Part shown: positions 40,001 to 51,575 of the stretch, piece after piece | Layout of the letters: every line of letters starts with the position of its first letter | How positions within the stretch are numbered: the first letter of the stretch is position 1 | DNA from: Siniperca chuatsi | Taxonomy: Eukaryota > Chordata > Actinopteri > Centrarchiformes > Sinipercidae | Reading direction: 5' to 3' | DNA length: 64,000 nucleotides | Assembly (NCBI RefSeq): GCF_020085105.1 | Contig: NC_058053.1 | Location: forward strand, 18,250,388-18,314,387 | The notes under the pieces: generated by a model | Database searches by the model: none | Seen by the model: the letters and a program-made list of their open reading frames with translations, nothing else | What the model was told of the DNA's origin: nothing | Translations under genes and position numbers: made by a program

Positions 40001-43000
40001 TACACAGGAAGCTGAGCAGGCGGCCCACTCTTTGCCATCTTCCCTGCCTCATACACTGTGTAGGAGAACAACAAAACAATAAACCTTCCATGCAGAGTGA
40101 TTGCTGTCAAGTTGATACTGAGAATACACTTATAGTTAATTAAGCATGTTTCTTTAAGAAACTTTTGTCTGTGTTACTCACAGTGTCGTGGACAGCAGCA
40201 GGTGTCAGGACAGCAGCAGCAGCGGACATAGCAGCAGCAGGAGTGAGGACAACACTGGCACCAGCAGATCCCCAACAATAACAGGAACAAGATGCTGCCC
40301 AGGACTACAGATCCCACAAACGCCCACTCTGGAATATAGAAACACAAACACACACACATTATTCCTTCTCCATTTGTGTTAGGCAAGGTATGGTACGGTC
40401 TATAAATATCACAACACATGGACATAATTTATTACTCATGTAAAACAACTAAAGCACCTGACGGACTGATATGCAAAATAACTTGTATCCAGGATAACTG
40501 ACATTTATCCTGGATACTCTTTGGCTGACTGACAGCAGGTACTGTAATTTTATTTTATCTTTGGGAGGGTTGAAGAAGTAATCTGTTGTATATATAGCAT
40601 AATGCAGATTTATACATATTATGAAAATCAATAAAATAAAAGAGTGCTATAAACAAGCAGACACACATGCACAGATAAAGATATACAGCAAAAGTTAAAG
40701 TATTCTGTCCCAGCCCCCCTCAAAAGATTACAAGAAAATTACAAGTTACAGGTTAGACTTACAAACATGTCAACACTTACCTCGTGACAACCTCTGACGT
40801 CGACACTTTATACATTATACTTAAAGGATAATTCTGGGTTTTTACAACCTGGGTTGTATTTTCATAGTTTTGCCGTCATTCGTAGTGATGATAAAATGTT
40901 GTACTCAGTTAATTGCTAAGATTTGACAATGCAACGACATTGTCTAAAAAGTTTGACTAAAAGTCCAACGTGGCAAGAAACACGAGCAGTCAGACGATCA
41001 GACAAGTTAACTAAACTTCATTTGGAAGAGAATATAAAGGCGAATGGCAAAATTATCACCCAAAACAGCTATCGTTAACATCCATCACAGTTTGCAGACC
41101 AATTTCCTGGTTCAACTTTGACTTACCGTAGTAGCTGTAGTTTTGCGCAAACAGTTTTCTTTGAGGAATTATTACAGATGTTTTTGGCGCGCTCACTTCT
41201 GGTTTAACCTCCAGATCTCAGCAACTACTTTAGTGATTACAATGTTAAAATAATTGGTAGAAACAATGTTAAAGACTACAAAAATCAGACCCAAGTTATA
41301 ATAAAACTGAATTTTCCTTTTAAAACCATGCTGATGTTTCTACCTCCCCTTCAATGATGTATCCAGAAACCACAGAGCATAAAAAAGAGGAAACTTCAGG
41401 CAAACTCTCAGAAACGCTGAGTGACTCTTATCCATCATCACACGTCTAAAGCGTCCAGACCCTTACAACACACTTCCTCTGAAGTGAAGTATGCTGAGAA
41501 GCAAAATCCACTCAAAACCCCTCGCTAAGTCAACATATATGCCCTGTGGAATTTAAATCATGACCAAAGGACGAAGAAAGGATAAGAACTGTGATTCTGT
41601 GAATTTTTCCTTTATGTAGCTTTAATAACTGACTGACTGTGTGTAATTTCAGGTTGGGTTAGACACTTTTGCAACAGAGCTGTCAGATACAGCCTGTATA
41701 TCTTCCTCATCTTGACTGTAACAAATGTGAGATGAAGGTTCAGAGTCATCACAGACTCATGAATATACAATTGTTAGTCAAAGAGGGTTTTGATTGGTCA
41801 GTGAGAATATTAGGAGGCATTAGGGAAGCTAGAAGACGCCAGGCAGTGAGACAAAAGTGCAGGTGAGGTGCCGTACCTGGCATAATCTCCACATCAAACT
41901 CAGGTAGGAGATCGTCCTGCTGACCTGTCCTGCCTGCAGAGAGAGGGAGAGCACAGGTGAAGGCCGGCAGAGCAAGCAGAAAGCAAGAGTCAAAAGGTCA
42001 GGCAAATCAGAAAATTTGGCAGCAGAGTGGATGATTAATGGTCATGCACTAATTGAGGAACTGAAGGGACAAACGTCTTACACAATCAAAGTCAGCAAAC
42101 ATACAGTAACAAAGCATTCATGTCCCAATTCATGTAGAAATAAATGTCCCTGCCCGCTTAAATTTCAAAATGATTCATCTCACATGCTGTCATGATGATG
42201 AATGAGGACATTTTTAGCCATGCTAGCAGCCATGCTAGCGCCGGATGGATTGTCAAGAAATTTTGTGCAGACCTTCATGGTCCCCAGAGAAAGAATCCTA
42301 ATGACTTTGATTATCCCCTGACTTTTCCTCTAGCGCTGCCATGAGATTGATATTTCTGGTTTTAGGTCAAATGTCTCAACAGTTATTGAATAATACATCA
42401 CAGACATTCATGTTCCCCTCAGGATGAATTGTAATAACATTGGTGATCCCTTAATTCTTCATCTAGTGCCATCATTAGGACTAAATTTTAATTTGCCCAA
42501 AGTTTGATTTATGACCAAATACTGCAAAACTAAAGACATTGTTTTTAATGCTACTTAGCAAAGGTTAGCATGTTAACACACTAAACTAAAATGATGAACA
42601 TTATACCTGCTAAACATCTGCATGTTAGCATTGTCACTGTGAGCGTGTTAGCATGCTGATATTAGCATTTACCTCAAAACACCCCTGCACCTAGCTTGTC
42701 TTGTCTTGTAATCACATGAATCACAGTGATTCATGTGATATGTTTTGGTGTCCAGAGTTCATGCTACTAAATTATGATGACACTGATTTTCTTAGAAGTG
42801 TTTTCAGAAATTCTAACCTGTGAACATGAACATAAGTCATATGAGTCAGAGTTCAGAGTTCAAAACACACTTTACTTTGAATCTAATTTTAGCAGGAAGC
42901 CAGCTGTACTATATTTCTGTAATGAGGTGCACACCACGCATGTGCCTCTCTGGTGGCGTTAAAACTGCACACAAAAGAATTAATGCACATGCTGACAAAC

Positions 43001-46000
43001 AAACACACACACACACACACACACACACATATTGAGACGTGCCAAGAGAGGCAGTGTGTGAGGACAAAGATGGGGTTTTGGAAACTGGGGCACATAACGA
43101 TTCTAGGACAGTTTACGACGGGAGCTCATCAAAAAAAGGTCACACAAGTTGTATGGTTGTGAAACAATGCCCCTCTTGTGCTTCGTATACAAGATACACA
43201 GGTCAAAGAAGAAAACCAAAGATTCAAGGCAGCTAGAAAACTGTAAAATATAGAGAAATAAAGGGACTGCAACAGGTGCGCTGAGACTGGGACACAACTG
43301 CAGGTAGTATGTGTTTATCGTGAGGTGTCAGGGGACTATAATTACAGTAAAGAGCAGTCACTGTCTGAGCTGTCTGACTGCAGTGATAGACTAAACACCC
43401 ACTGGCTCCAGAGTGTGCCAAGTAGACTGTTACTATGGAGGGGGGAAAAAAACAGCGTACCCTTCCCACCTGATAAAAAAAGTAACCTTACTTCCCTGGC
43501 ACACTCATCTACATACCATGAAGCTCAGTAACACTGAGAAACCTGAGAGAGTCGAGGAGCTATGCAGCCCTGAGAGGGAGGGAGGCAGGCAGTGAGAGTT
43601 GCAGGAATGAGTAATGGAGGAGTATGTGAGAAGATTTTGCAAGACAAAAGGGAGAGCAAAGGGAGTGAATGTCAAAGAAAAATTAATCCAAAAGAGCACT
43701 TAAACCAGAGATTATGAGATGGTGATAAAAGAAACAGCACAACTTGTTGCTTAAAGGAATACGTCGACGTTTTGGGAAATAGCTCATTTGCTTTTTTTGT
43801 TGAGAGTTAGGTGGGAAGATTGACACCGCTGTCATGTCTATATGGTAAATATGGAGCTGGAGACAGCAGCTGGTTAGCTTAGCTTAGCATAGAGACTGTA
43901 AGCAGGCAGAAACAGCTAGATAACATGTTACATCTCTTTTGTTTAATCCGTACAAAATCAGAAGTTTAAAATCAACAATTTGTGATTTTGCGTGAGGTTA
44001 TGTGTGGACTATTTACGGTTTAAACAAACAAGATATAAAGTGTTAATCAGTGAGCTTTAGAGGGGCTGGTAGGCGTATTTTGTTACTTTCGGACAGAACC
44101 AGGCCAACTGTTTCCAGTCTTTATTGCTAAGCTAAGCTAACACGCTGCTGTCAGTAGCTTGATATTGAACCGACAGATATGAGAGTTGTATAAATTTTGT
44201 CATCGAATTCTAGGCAAGAAAGCGAAAAAGCGTATTTCCCAAAATGTCAAACTATTGAGTAAGTATGAGATCTCAAAACTTTAGGAAAATGTTTTTGTTA
44301 AGTGGTTTTACACACTTTCTACTTCCAACTTCTTCATTGCAATGTGGTAAAGCTAAAAGAAATCTTGTACCAAAACCCAGTGTAGTCTTGTTATTCTCAC
44401 ACGTTTAATCCCCCACCCCCCTTCTCTCCTGTGAGCTGATTATAATCAGATTAGTGCTCAGAGGAGGAGGGCTGTATGAATGAGCAGACGTTAATACTAC
44501 AAGCAAGCACATCGGGTTAGTCAAAGTTAAAGGAAGAAAACCATTTTGGGTAACTTTCAGATCACATTGTTGTGAGAGTTTAGCCTGGTTCGGCCCTTTT
44601 CTACGTCTCGCTCTTCATGTCTACACCAGCAGCAGCCGTCAACATGCTCCAGTCTCCTCTTAAAAAGCACATCGCCATGGTAACAGCTGAAGGCGTGGCT
44701 TTGGCAACAATGGTCTCCACAATTTCTCTCACTGAATGGACCTACCACTTCAAGTTTCATCGACAGTAGATGGTGAATCTCTGCCCTTCAGCGCTGAAAC
44801 ATTTAGGTGGGTTTGAGGAGCCTTGTATAATCATTAATCAGCAACAAATGATCACACACAAACCGTTGTACAGCTGAACATTTCATCCCATACAGTTTTT
44901 GAAGCTGTCCCTGACAGCTGTAGTGTCTAACTGACTTAATATGTACCTAAAGTACAGTCCAGCCAAGTCCACGTCAACCCTGCAAAGTGAGCTGTTGGCT
45001 AAATCATGCAAAGAGGAAAACACCATTTGACCAAACCATGGAAACGGTCGTGAAGACACTTTGGAATTCAGAGACTATTTCTAAAACCTTTACTAACATA
45101 TAAGAAGAAACGTCACTGAGGTTAATATGAAACCAAACAAACAAACAAGCCAGCCGATCACGATCAGGCTCAAAGTTTCTTTTGAGTCTTTATGTCATTA
45201 CTTTGATAAAAAATGAAGTGTAGGCATACCGAGCACCAGTAACTCCAGCTGGGCCTCATTCTTCCCCTCCAGATCATCAGCAATGACGACTTTACAGAAG
45301 TACACTCCACTGTCGCCCCACTGCAGCTCCCCAATACGCAGGTCTGCTTCTGCACAGAGACGGGAAACAAGGTTATATGTGCTGTAAGAGGTGAGAAGTC
45401 AAATGGCAGATCACATTCACAAAGCAGGTGAGTGTTAAATCGCTGCATTTGTGAATTCAAATTGATTAACGTTGACAACAAACTGAATATAATGACTTGT
45501 TTTCTGACACTCCTCTAAATGTACAATCCTAACAGTATTTGGGTGCAGAAAACATTGACACCTGTGCAGTTATGTATGTACAAGAACTTTGCCTAAATGA
45601 AATTTAGCATGCCTAAATGAATTTTGCCAAAAATTGGCAGAAAATGTTATTTACATCAGAAACAACTGATCAAAGCAAACAAGATCAGAAATCTGACCAG
45701 ATATTTGGTGCCGTTGGGTACTTGACAAATTTCAATACTCCGTGCTATGGACACTTTTTGGTTGGTACCAAAAGCATTGAGGCCTGATACACAGTCCTAA
45801 TAAATACACCTATAACTGGACACCTATAACTGGACATTGGTCTGTGAGACCAACACAAAAAAACACAAACAGCTTTCAGCTGTTTGTGTTTTTATTATCT
45901 GCACAGACAAAACTAAATACAAAGCTTTAAAATGACGACAGGAAGGCAGTGTTGAACGTGATACGTTCCACTGACACATTTGGATAGAAGACGGGTGTTT

Positions 46001-49000
46001 TGTCTCGATAAGGCTTGAGGTTTTACAAGGAGTCATACATGAATAGGAGTGAGAGCAGGGGGTTGTGATGGTGTGTGTGTGTAGTGCCTACTCTATTGTG
46101 AGACAAAGACAAAAGAGGTTGATTTAGACAACAGGAAACACGAAGCACAGCTCTGAATCCTGAGTGCAAACAGCTGCAGCAACTCTTTTCTCCTTAATTC
46201 ATAATTTTAGGATAAAAATGATGACATTACTGTTTACGATGGCGATGTCTCGGCCTTTGTAGTGCTCAGCCAGCGTCATGGAGGCTCCCTGCGCCGAGGC
46301 CACAACCCGAACTGTGCGGCTGCTGTCGGAGCACTCAAGGTGGGACGTGGCACCCAGCTCTGAGGCCTTGACGCCCAGACTCTCCTGCAGGGTGAAGGAC
46401 TCTCGTGTGCGGTCTCGACAGTAGGACTTGTACCACCACTGCACCACCGGGGTCTGAGTGGAGGCCGTTTGGTACTGGCACGGGAGGACCACGGACTGGA
46501 AGAGCATCGCAAACCGCTGCTTCTCCCGCACTGTGACATGGACACCATCACACACACACACTGACACAGACAAAACAAATAGAGAGAAAGAAAATGGGAA
46601 TAAGTAAAAATGAACATTTCTTTAAAAAAAAATTGACACAAATATATTAACCTTTTCTATGACTCCTGGACACGTGATTTGACTATTCAGCGAGGCATGC
46701 AAATGTTACTCTAAGATAAAAATGTGTGCGGAAAACTTTACACAAAGCATTTAATCGGCATTGAGAAATACCAATACCAAGGCACCTTCACAGAGAGTTT
46801 ATTCACTTATTTTACACCCGAAAGAGGAGGATCTCTCCCATTATGAACATTTGAGGGGAAAAACACTGAGTGATTTTTGTCACTATCGATTGATGTGCAA
46901 ATTCTTTTTTTGATTAATCTGTTATTCCTATAGACTATGATTTCAGAAAATTGTGAAAATAGATAGAAAATAGATATAAAAGTTCCTTTTGCCCAAGTTG
47001 ACATCTTAAAATAGAATTTTTTTGTCCAACCAAAGAGATAAAACACACATTTAAGAGGCAAGAACCAGCAAATGTTTGGCTTTTCTGCTCGATAAATTAC
47101 TTAAATGAATAAGCTAAAGACTAATTTCATCCCTGACTGAGTTGCCAGTTTATTAAGTACACGTATCTAAATTAATGCAGTATAATATAAATCCTCCCTT
47201 CATGAAGATTATAATGTTCAGTTTTTCTTGAAACTGTTTTAGAGAGGTGTTGATTCAACATTGTGATCATTTTGGAGAATGTAATTTGTGGTGCTGCTGA
47301 ATTGAAAAGAGAAACATGCTCATAATAATTTCCTAAAGCCTGTCTTCATATGTCTCGTTTTGTCCAACAAACAGTCCAAAACCTAAAGATATTCAGTTTA
47401 CTGTCAAATAAGACCAAGAATAGCAGCAAATCTTCACAATTTAGGGAATTTTTTCTTGAAAATCAAAATAGTTGTGGACTATTTTTCTGTCGATTGACTA
47501 ATATTTTAATCAACTAATTGTTTCAGCTCAAGCTTCTGGTCATATTTAGTATACCCTCATTGATATAATTTAGGTGGACAAGCTATTGCAGAGCTGTTGT
47601 ATTAAACTACATTAGTTTTATCTGAGTGTAATAAACTGGCAACTGAGTGTAGACAAAAACAGTTTAAAGACAGGAAAAGGATGCAGATGACATCTTGATC
47701 ACAGAAGTAACAGCTGTGCCTCCTCTTTGTCTGTGTGGATGATTCTCGAGTGTGGAGGAGTACACCTGGGAGATATTTTGCGACATATCAAACCAGGAGC
47801 AAAGACAGGAAGAGAGATTAGGTGTGTGGAGGGTGGCTCGTCTGTTGCTCGGTACCGGGGTCAGGAAGGTTAAATTCCAGTGTGTGTGTGGGGGGGGAGG
47901 CCTGTGGAGAGGCAGGGGGTTGTCATCACAGAGGGAGGAGATGGAGTGGTCGGACGCTCGTGGGTGCTTTCTGCTAGTCATGTTAAGTCTAGGTGGGGCA
48001 GGAACTCACTCTAAACATTTCCCAGAAGACAGGAAATCAAAACAAAAGCAAGTCCACCAGCCTGCCTCTCCTTAGGACCGTTTATAGCATTTATCTAAAA
48101 TGGACGCTTTTCCTAGTTTCCTTCTGACATGAGCTCAAGTCTGCTTATTTCCAGGCCACCATTACGGCTGCAACTAAAGAGTTATTTTCAGTCACGTCTT
48201 CAGTGGTATTCTGTCCGACTAACGGTCCAAATCTCAAATATTTTCAGTTTATAATCATATAAAACAGACAAAAGCAGCAAATCCTCACATTTGAGAAGCT
48301 GGAACCAGAAAATGGTTTTCATTTTTGCTTGAAAAATAACTGAAACTAATAATGGATTATCAAAATTGTTGCCAATTATTTCTCCGTCTGTTGACTAATC
48401 GATTAAGCGATCCACAGACTCCAGTGGTGATGAAGCCCAATGAATTTTACAGGATAAGAGAACAAGAGCACGGCCGAGCTCCTAAATTCCTCCCAAGAAA
48501 GAGCTCTGGTCTTCCCTTTGTTTCTTTTTTTCATGGACCAGTCCATTGTTAGGACTGTGCTGAACCCCCCCTCCCCTGTCCCACTTGAGGAGCTGAGAGG
48601 GGGAGGAGGTCACAGACTCCCAACCAATGAGAGTATCTGGCCTCGTCCAGCTGGGTGTGAACAGACCAATTAACTGCTAGAGATTTAAGCCAAACCGTTA
48701 CTCCATGAATGCAATCAGTCAGAGGTGAGAGGACGTTCGGATAAACAAACCCAGAAACTGCTGGATGCATAACTGACAAGCCTCAAAGTGACTGTTAACC
48801 ATTGTTTATATCAGGTGTGACTCACTGTTGGTTAATGAACAGGTTACAGAGGCAGCAGACAGTCTCTCCCTCCACCTGCACACAGACTAAAGGCCTCATT
48901 TCAAGATCAGACTGCGTTTTAAAAGACTATGTGGCGACGAATGTATTCCAGGTCCACGCTCTGCTGCTGGACACTGCAAGTTTCCTGAACACAGTCAGAG

Positions 49001-49979
49001 TGTTTCCTCTCTGAAGCTGTCACATTTCCTGCTTTTACTGCATTGTACATTCCTTCACATTGACTCATTAGTCCAACAAAACCCCCGGATAAGACTGAAT
49101 ATAGTCTCCATGTTTGATAAAGGATTTCAATACAGTTTCACAGCAACACTCAGAAACTTTGTCTCGAGTGCTTTGCTCACAGATTAACTATCACAGGTAC
49201 ATTTTCAGCCCTCTTGAGACCTGATGAGCACTTTGTGGTCTCTAAATGTAGTTTTAAAGTTTTAAATTATAGCACTGGTATAGCAACTAACATTTATTTT
49301 CAATTTCATCTGTTATATAATAACTATTATAACTATTATATTGTTGATTCATCGATTCATCATTTTGTCTATAAAATGTCAGAAAATTGTGAAAAATGCT
49401 GGTTGTAACTTCCCACAGCCCAGGGTAATGTATTTGAATAATTTTCTGACTCATCGTTGCAGCTCTACATTGGTATATTGTACCTTTAAAGTACAGCTCT
49501 AGTATTAAACATTGTACTTCAAAATGCACAATTATGCTTTTATATAGCACTCTGCAGCTGTATACAATACATATAGGCCTATAACAGCAAAGCTATAAGC
49601 CCCTAGAGAATATTTGTTATCATATCTGAGGAGATAAAGTATACTATAAAGTAAACACAAAATTGAATATCAGACACTATAAATCCCTGAAGGAATATTA
49701 GGGTTGTCTCATAAACCCCCTAATGTGTTATTAATTGGGGCAAACCATCACTATAATGGCGCATACATCTCGCTTAATTCACCCAAATGAAATATAAAAG
49801 CACTTTATTATGTCTAATGTATACAGATCCGTCTGTACAGCGGCAGCAAGTTATATAGGATCAACCTGTTGCGCTGTTGTCGTAAATATGACACATTTTA
49901 GCGAAGAGGACATGTTTTAGTGAAGGGAATAAGACTTACCCGATGCTCCCAGTAAAATAAGCAGCCGGTAAAAGTTCAT
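34019..49979 (-). CDS. ildr2: ILDR2/LSR-type angulin (Ig-like domain-containing receptor)
   Basis: Single-pass Ig receptor, sister of the ildr1 gene beside it; expected at tricellular contacts. Ten coding exons in phase: 49940-49979, 46231-46560, 45230-45349, 41877-41933, 40182-40328, 39894-40055, 39454-39567, 37541-37742, 35784-36450, 34019-34054; about 624 aa (human ILDR2 639, LSR 649). Signal peptide about residues 1-19; V-type Ig domain about 20-165 with [14 protein letters not shown] and SGVYFCKV; the 57-bp exon gives [19 protein letters not shown], found in ILDR2 and LSR but not ILDR1. Membrane segment after [11 protein letters not shown], then [20 protein letters not shown]. The tail has [36 protein letters not shown] and [19 protein letters not shown], closest to ILDR2, but ends ALSRDSLIV, closest to LSR (LSRESLVV). 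The ildr2 symbol rests on the tail and on the gpa33/pou2f1 neighbours; lsr is the alternative. Confidence 0.88.
34480..34915. repeat. Family F repeat interrupted by a SINE-like insertion
   Basis: The flanks (near ttgtcaacaaatccca at 34495 and caaacgttactcaaacagga at 34838) match two parts of the repeat at 38045-38445. Between them, about 34600-34770, sits a SINE-like block resembling the one at 13190 (ggtcccaaactcaaacccgg). The SINE appears to have landed inside an older family F copy. Confidence 0.6.
36490..37140 (-). mobile_element. LINE reverse-transcriptase relic in ildr2/LSR intron 8
   Basis: On the - strand 36618-37088 is a 156-codon open stretch with [20 protein letters not shown], then FFHLKNTF, the C-terminal end of an L2/RTE-type non-LTR reverse transcriptase. 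It lacks the catalytic palm motifs and the rest of the polyprotein, so it is a dead fragment. The 3' side (about 36490-36560) has ttattcatatagcgctttt, a common fish retroposon tail. Confidence 0.7.
38045..38445. repeat. Interspersed repeat, family F (ildr2/LSR intron 7)
   Basis: Starts near aaaggacaagtctggagata and ends near aaactacagcgcccagctgt. It shares its end blocks with 34480-34915. Confidence 0.6.
40821..41330. mobile_element. MITE-like element, family G (ildr2/LSR intron 4)
   Basis: Bounded by ttaaaggataattctgggtt and, inverted and less exact, actgaattttccttttaaaa. The interior has no coding frame. Short inverted ends and the size of about 510 bases suggest a non-autonomous DNA element. 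Confidence 0.5.
42205..42690 (+). mobile_element. Family A element, copy 3 (ildr2/LSR intron 3)
   Basis: Same orientation as the copy at 12725. It shows agccatgctagcagccatgc at the start, a block near cttcatctagtgccatcatt, and acattatacctgctaaacat near the end. Confidence 0.8.
43002..43029. repeat. (CA)n microsatellite
   Basis: About 14 CA units in ildr2/LSR intron 3. Confidence 0.93.
43750..44265. mobile_element. Interspersed repeat, family D (ildr2/LSR intron 3)
   Basis: Starts near aaaggaatacgtcgacgttt with ttgggaaatagctcatttgc, has gttagcttagcttagcatag inside and its near-inverse gctaagctaagctaacacgc later, and ends near gtatttcccaaaatgtcaaa. The outer blocks are imperfect inverted repeats of each other, which fits a MITE. 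Confidence 0.65.
45859..45893. repeat. Perfect 16-bp hairpin in ildr2/LSR intron 2
   Basis: AAAAACACAAACAGCT at 45859-45874 pairs with its exact complement at 45878-45893, leaving a three-base loop TTC. T-rich sequence follows on the + strand. Confidence 0.85.
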
Positions 49980-50110
49980 TATAGAGTCCGTTTTATAGTG
50001 AAGTGCAGTTTATCCGCATGTTGGTGCTCGTTGTCCGCAAACTGCTGCTGCTGCTAACAGGACAAACAGACTGCGACTAACGGGACTGTACCACTTCACA
50101 CGGAGGTGAG
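49980..50110 (-). promoter_or_regulatory. ildr2: Probable 5' UTR and promoter of the ildr2/LSR gene
   Basis: The DNA just upstream of the start codon at 49979 is G+C- and CpG-rich compared with its flanks (ccgcatgttggtgctcgttg, ccgactactcctctgctact). No TATA box was seen on the - strand. Confidence 0.35.
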
Positions 50111-50413
50111 TCCCGGCACAAACACTGCTCGGAAACACCGACTACTCCTCTGCTACTGACCCTACAAAACACGAGGTCGGCGGAGTTGTTTCTTGTGTTT
50201 ATCTTCTGGAGTCTAATTTGACTTTCCTGCAGCGGGTGTAGCAGCAGTGGTTACCGGGGCAGAGTAGAGAGGTCTGCCCGTTGTGGAGGTGGAGGAGGGA
50301 GGGAGGGGAGGCAGCTCGGTGATAAAATCAGGTCAGACTTTTTGAGGAATTTTACTGCACACAACAGGACAACATATGACCCACTTTCTTTATTGAGCTC
50401 GATTTGATTTAGC

Positions 50414-50417
<4 letters not shown>

Positions 50418-50489
<72 letters not shown>
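50418..50489. repeat. (AT)n microsatellite
   Basis: About 36 uninterrupted AT units, some 440 bases upstream of the ildr2/LSR start codon. Confidence 0.96.
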
Positions 50490-50491
<2 letters not shown>

Positions 50492-50984
50492 GCAGCTCTT
50501 CCATTTAGCACACAAAAACATGAAGAAAAAGTTGAAAACAAAGTAACATCTTTATGTTACAAATGATCACTTTAAGTAAAAAAAAAAATCTATTCATCTA
50601 TTCTTTGTTACTTTTAATCACGAATTACAGGTTAAAACAGGTTAAAAAGAGACTTACTGCAGTAGATAGGTGGCCTAATTATGTGAGCTATAAATGTATT
50701 AATCATTTGAGGGTGTTCTACGACCTTCTTACATTTATTGAGATTCGGGCACAATGCAAGTTTTCATGAAAAAAAAATTCAATGCTAAAAGGGATTTAAA
50801 AACTTTTTAGCTGTAGGATTGATTTTATCATGCAAGTAACATTAAATTATTTACATCAAATACAAATGAACTTTGAGGAAAGTTGATCAACAAGTAATAA
50901 AGCAACAAGTGATGTAAATTCAGGTCAGGTTAACAGAAGGCTAACATATTCTGGTTTCAACCAAATCGGTATACATTTTACTTA

Positions 50985-51477
50985 AAGGTGGGGTATGCGA
51001 TTCTGGAAAATTCCAATACCACATATGGACAAATTCCATGATATAGAGCGAACAACGACACAGCAAGTAATGTAACTAACGTTAGCTAGGTGTGGGTTAG
51101 CAAACTGTCGCTACAGTTGCTGCTGCTAAGCTAACAGCCAGAGAGGACGAGACAGTTTGCCAGAGCCAGCAAACCAGCTCCAGACAGTGATACTCACAAC
51201 TCTCCTGCTACTATAGCAAACATCACAACAACAGCATATCGTGACAAACTAGAAAGTAAGCTGAATGTTCGTCATTTAACGTTACCTGACACACAAATCA
51301 TGGCTGGAATAGTGTTGTAACTTTGTTTATGTTCCATTTACAGAGCCAGGGCTGTGTGCAAACACCAGAGTCTTTTTCAGCGCACACACTGAATGGACAG
51401 CTAGCGGGCCGTGAGGAGATATTCGCTGAATTTGACAAAAAGACCAGTGATGGATTAAAATCGCATACCCCACCATT
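50985..51477. mobile_element. MITE with inverted ends just downstream of gpa33
   Basis: Terminal inverted repeats: ggtggggtatgcgatt near 50992 and aatcgcataccccacc near 51459-51474, exact over 16 bases. The interior of about 470 bases is non-coding and includes gttagctaggtg. This is the structure of a non-autonomous DNA transposon. Confidence 0.75.
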
Positions 51478-51481
51478 AATT

Positions 51482-51575
51482 ATCCAGTGTGTAGGATTTA
51501 GTGGCATCTAGTGGTGAAATTGCAGATTGCACCGCTCGCATCGCCCTCCCCTTCCAAGCGTGTAGTAGAAACTAT
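51482..51575. repeat. Repeat-derived segment reaching the gpa33 stop codon
   Basis: The text ccagtgtgtaggatttagtg, catctagtggtgaaattgca and then ccctccccttccaagcgtgt is, from memory, a very common interspersed sequence in percomorph genomes. It abuts the MITE and runs up to or into the gpa33 stop codon (51572-51574). Confidence 0.5.

Larger units (their letters stand above)
50111..51480. other. Spacer between gpa33 3' end and ildr2/LSR promoter
   Basis: About 1.4 kb. It holds an (AT)n tract at 50418-50489 and a MITE at 50985-51480. No coding sequence was seen. Confidence 0.55.

Noticed and set aside
46531-46560. Alternative acceptor at 46531 for the ildr2/LSR Ig exon
   Set aside because: It lacks a good pyrimidine tract and would delete HVTV, which aligns with the conserved QVTV start of the Ig domain. 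The acceptor at 46561 is stronger.
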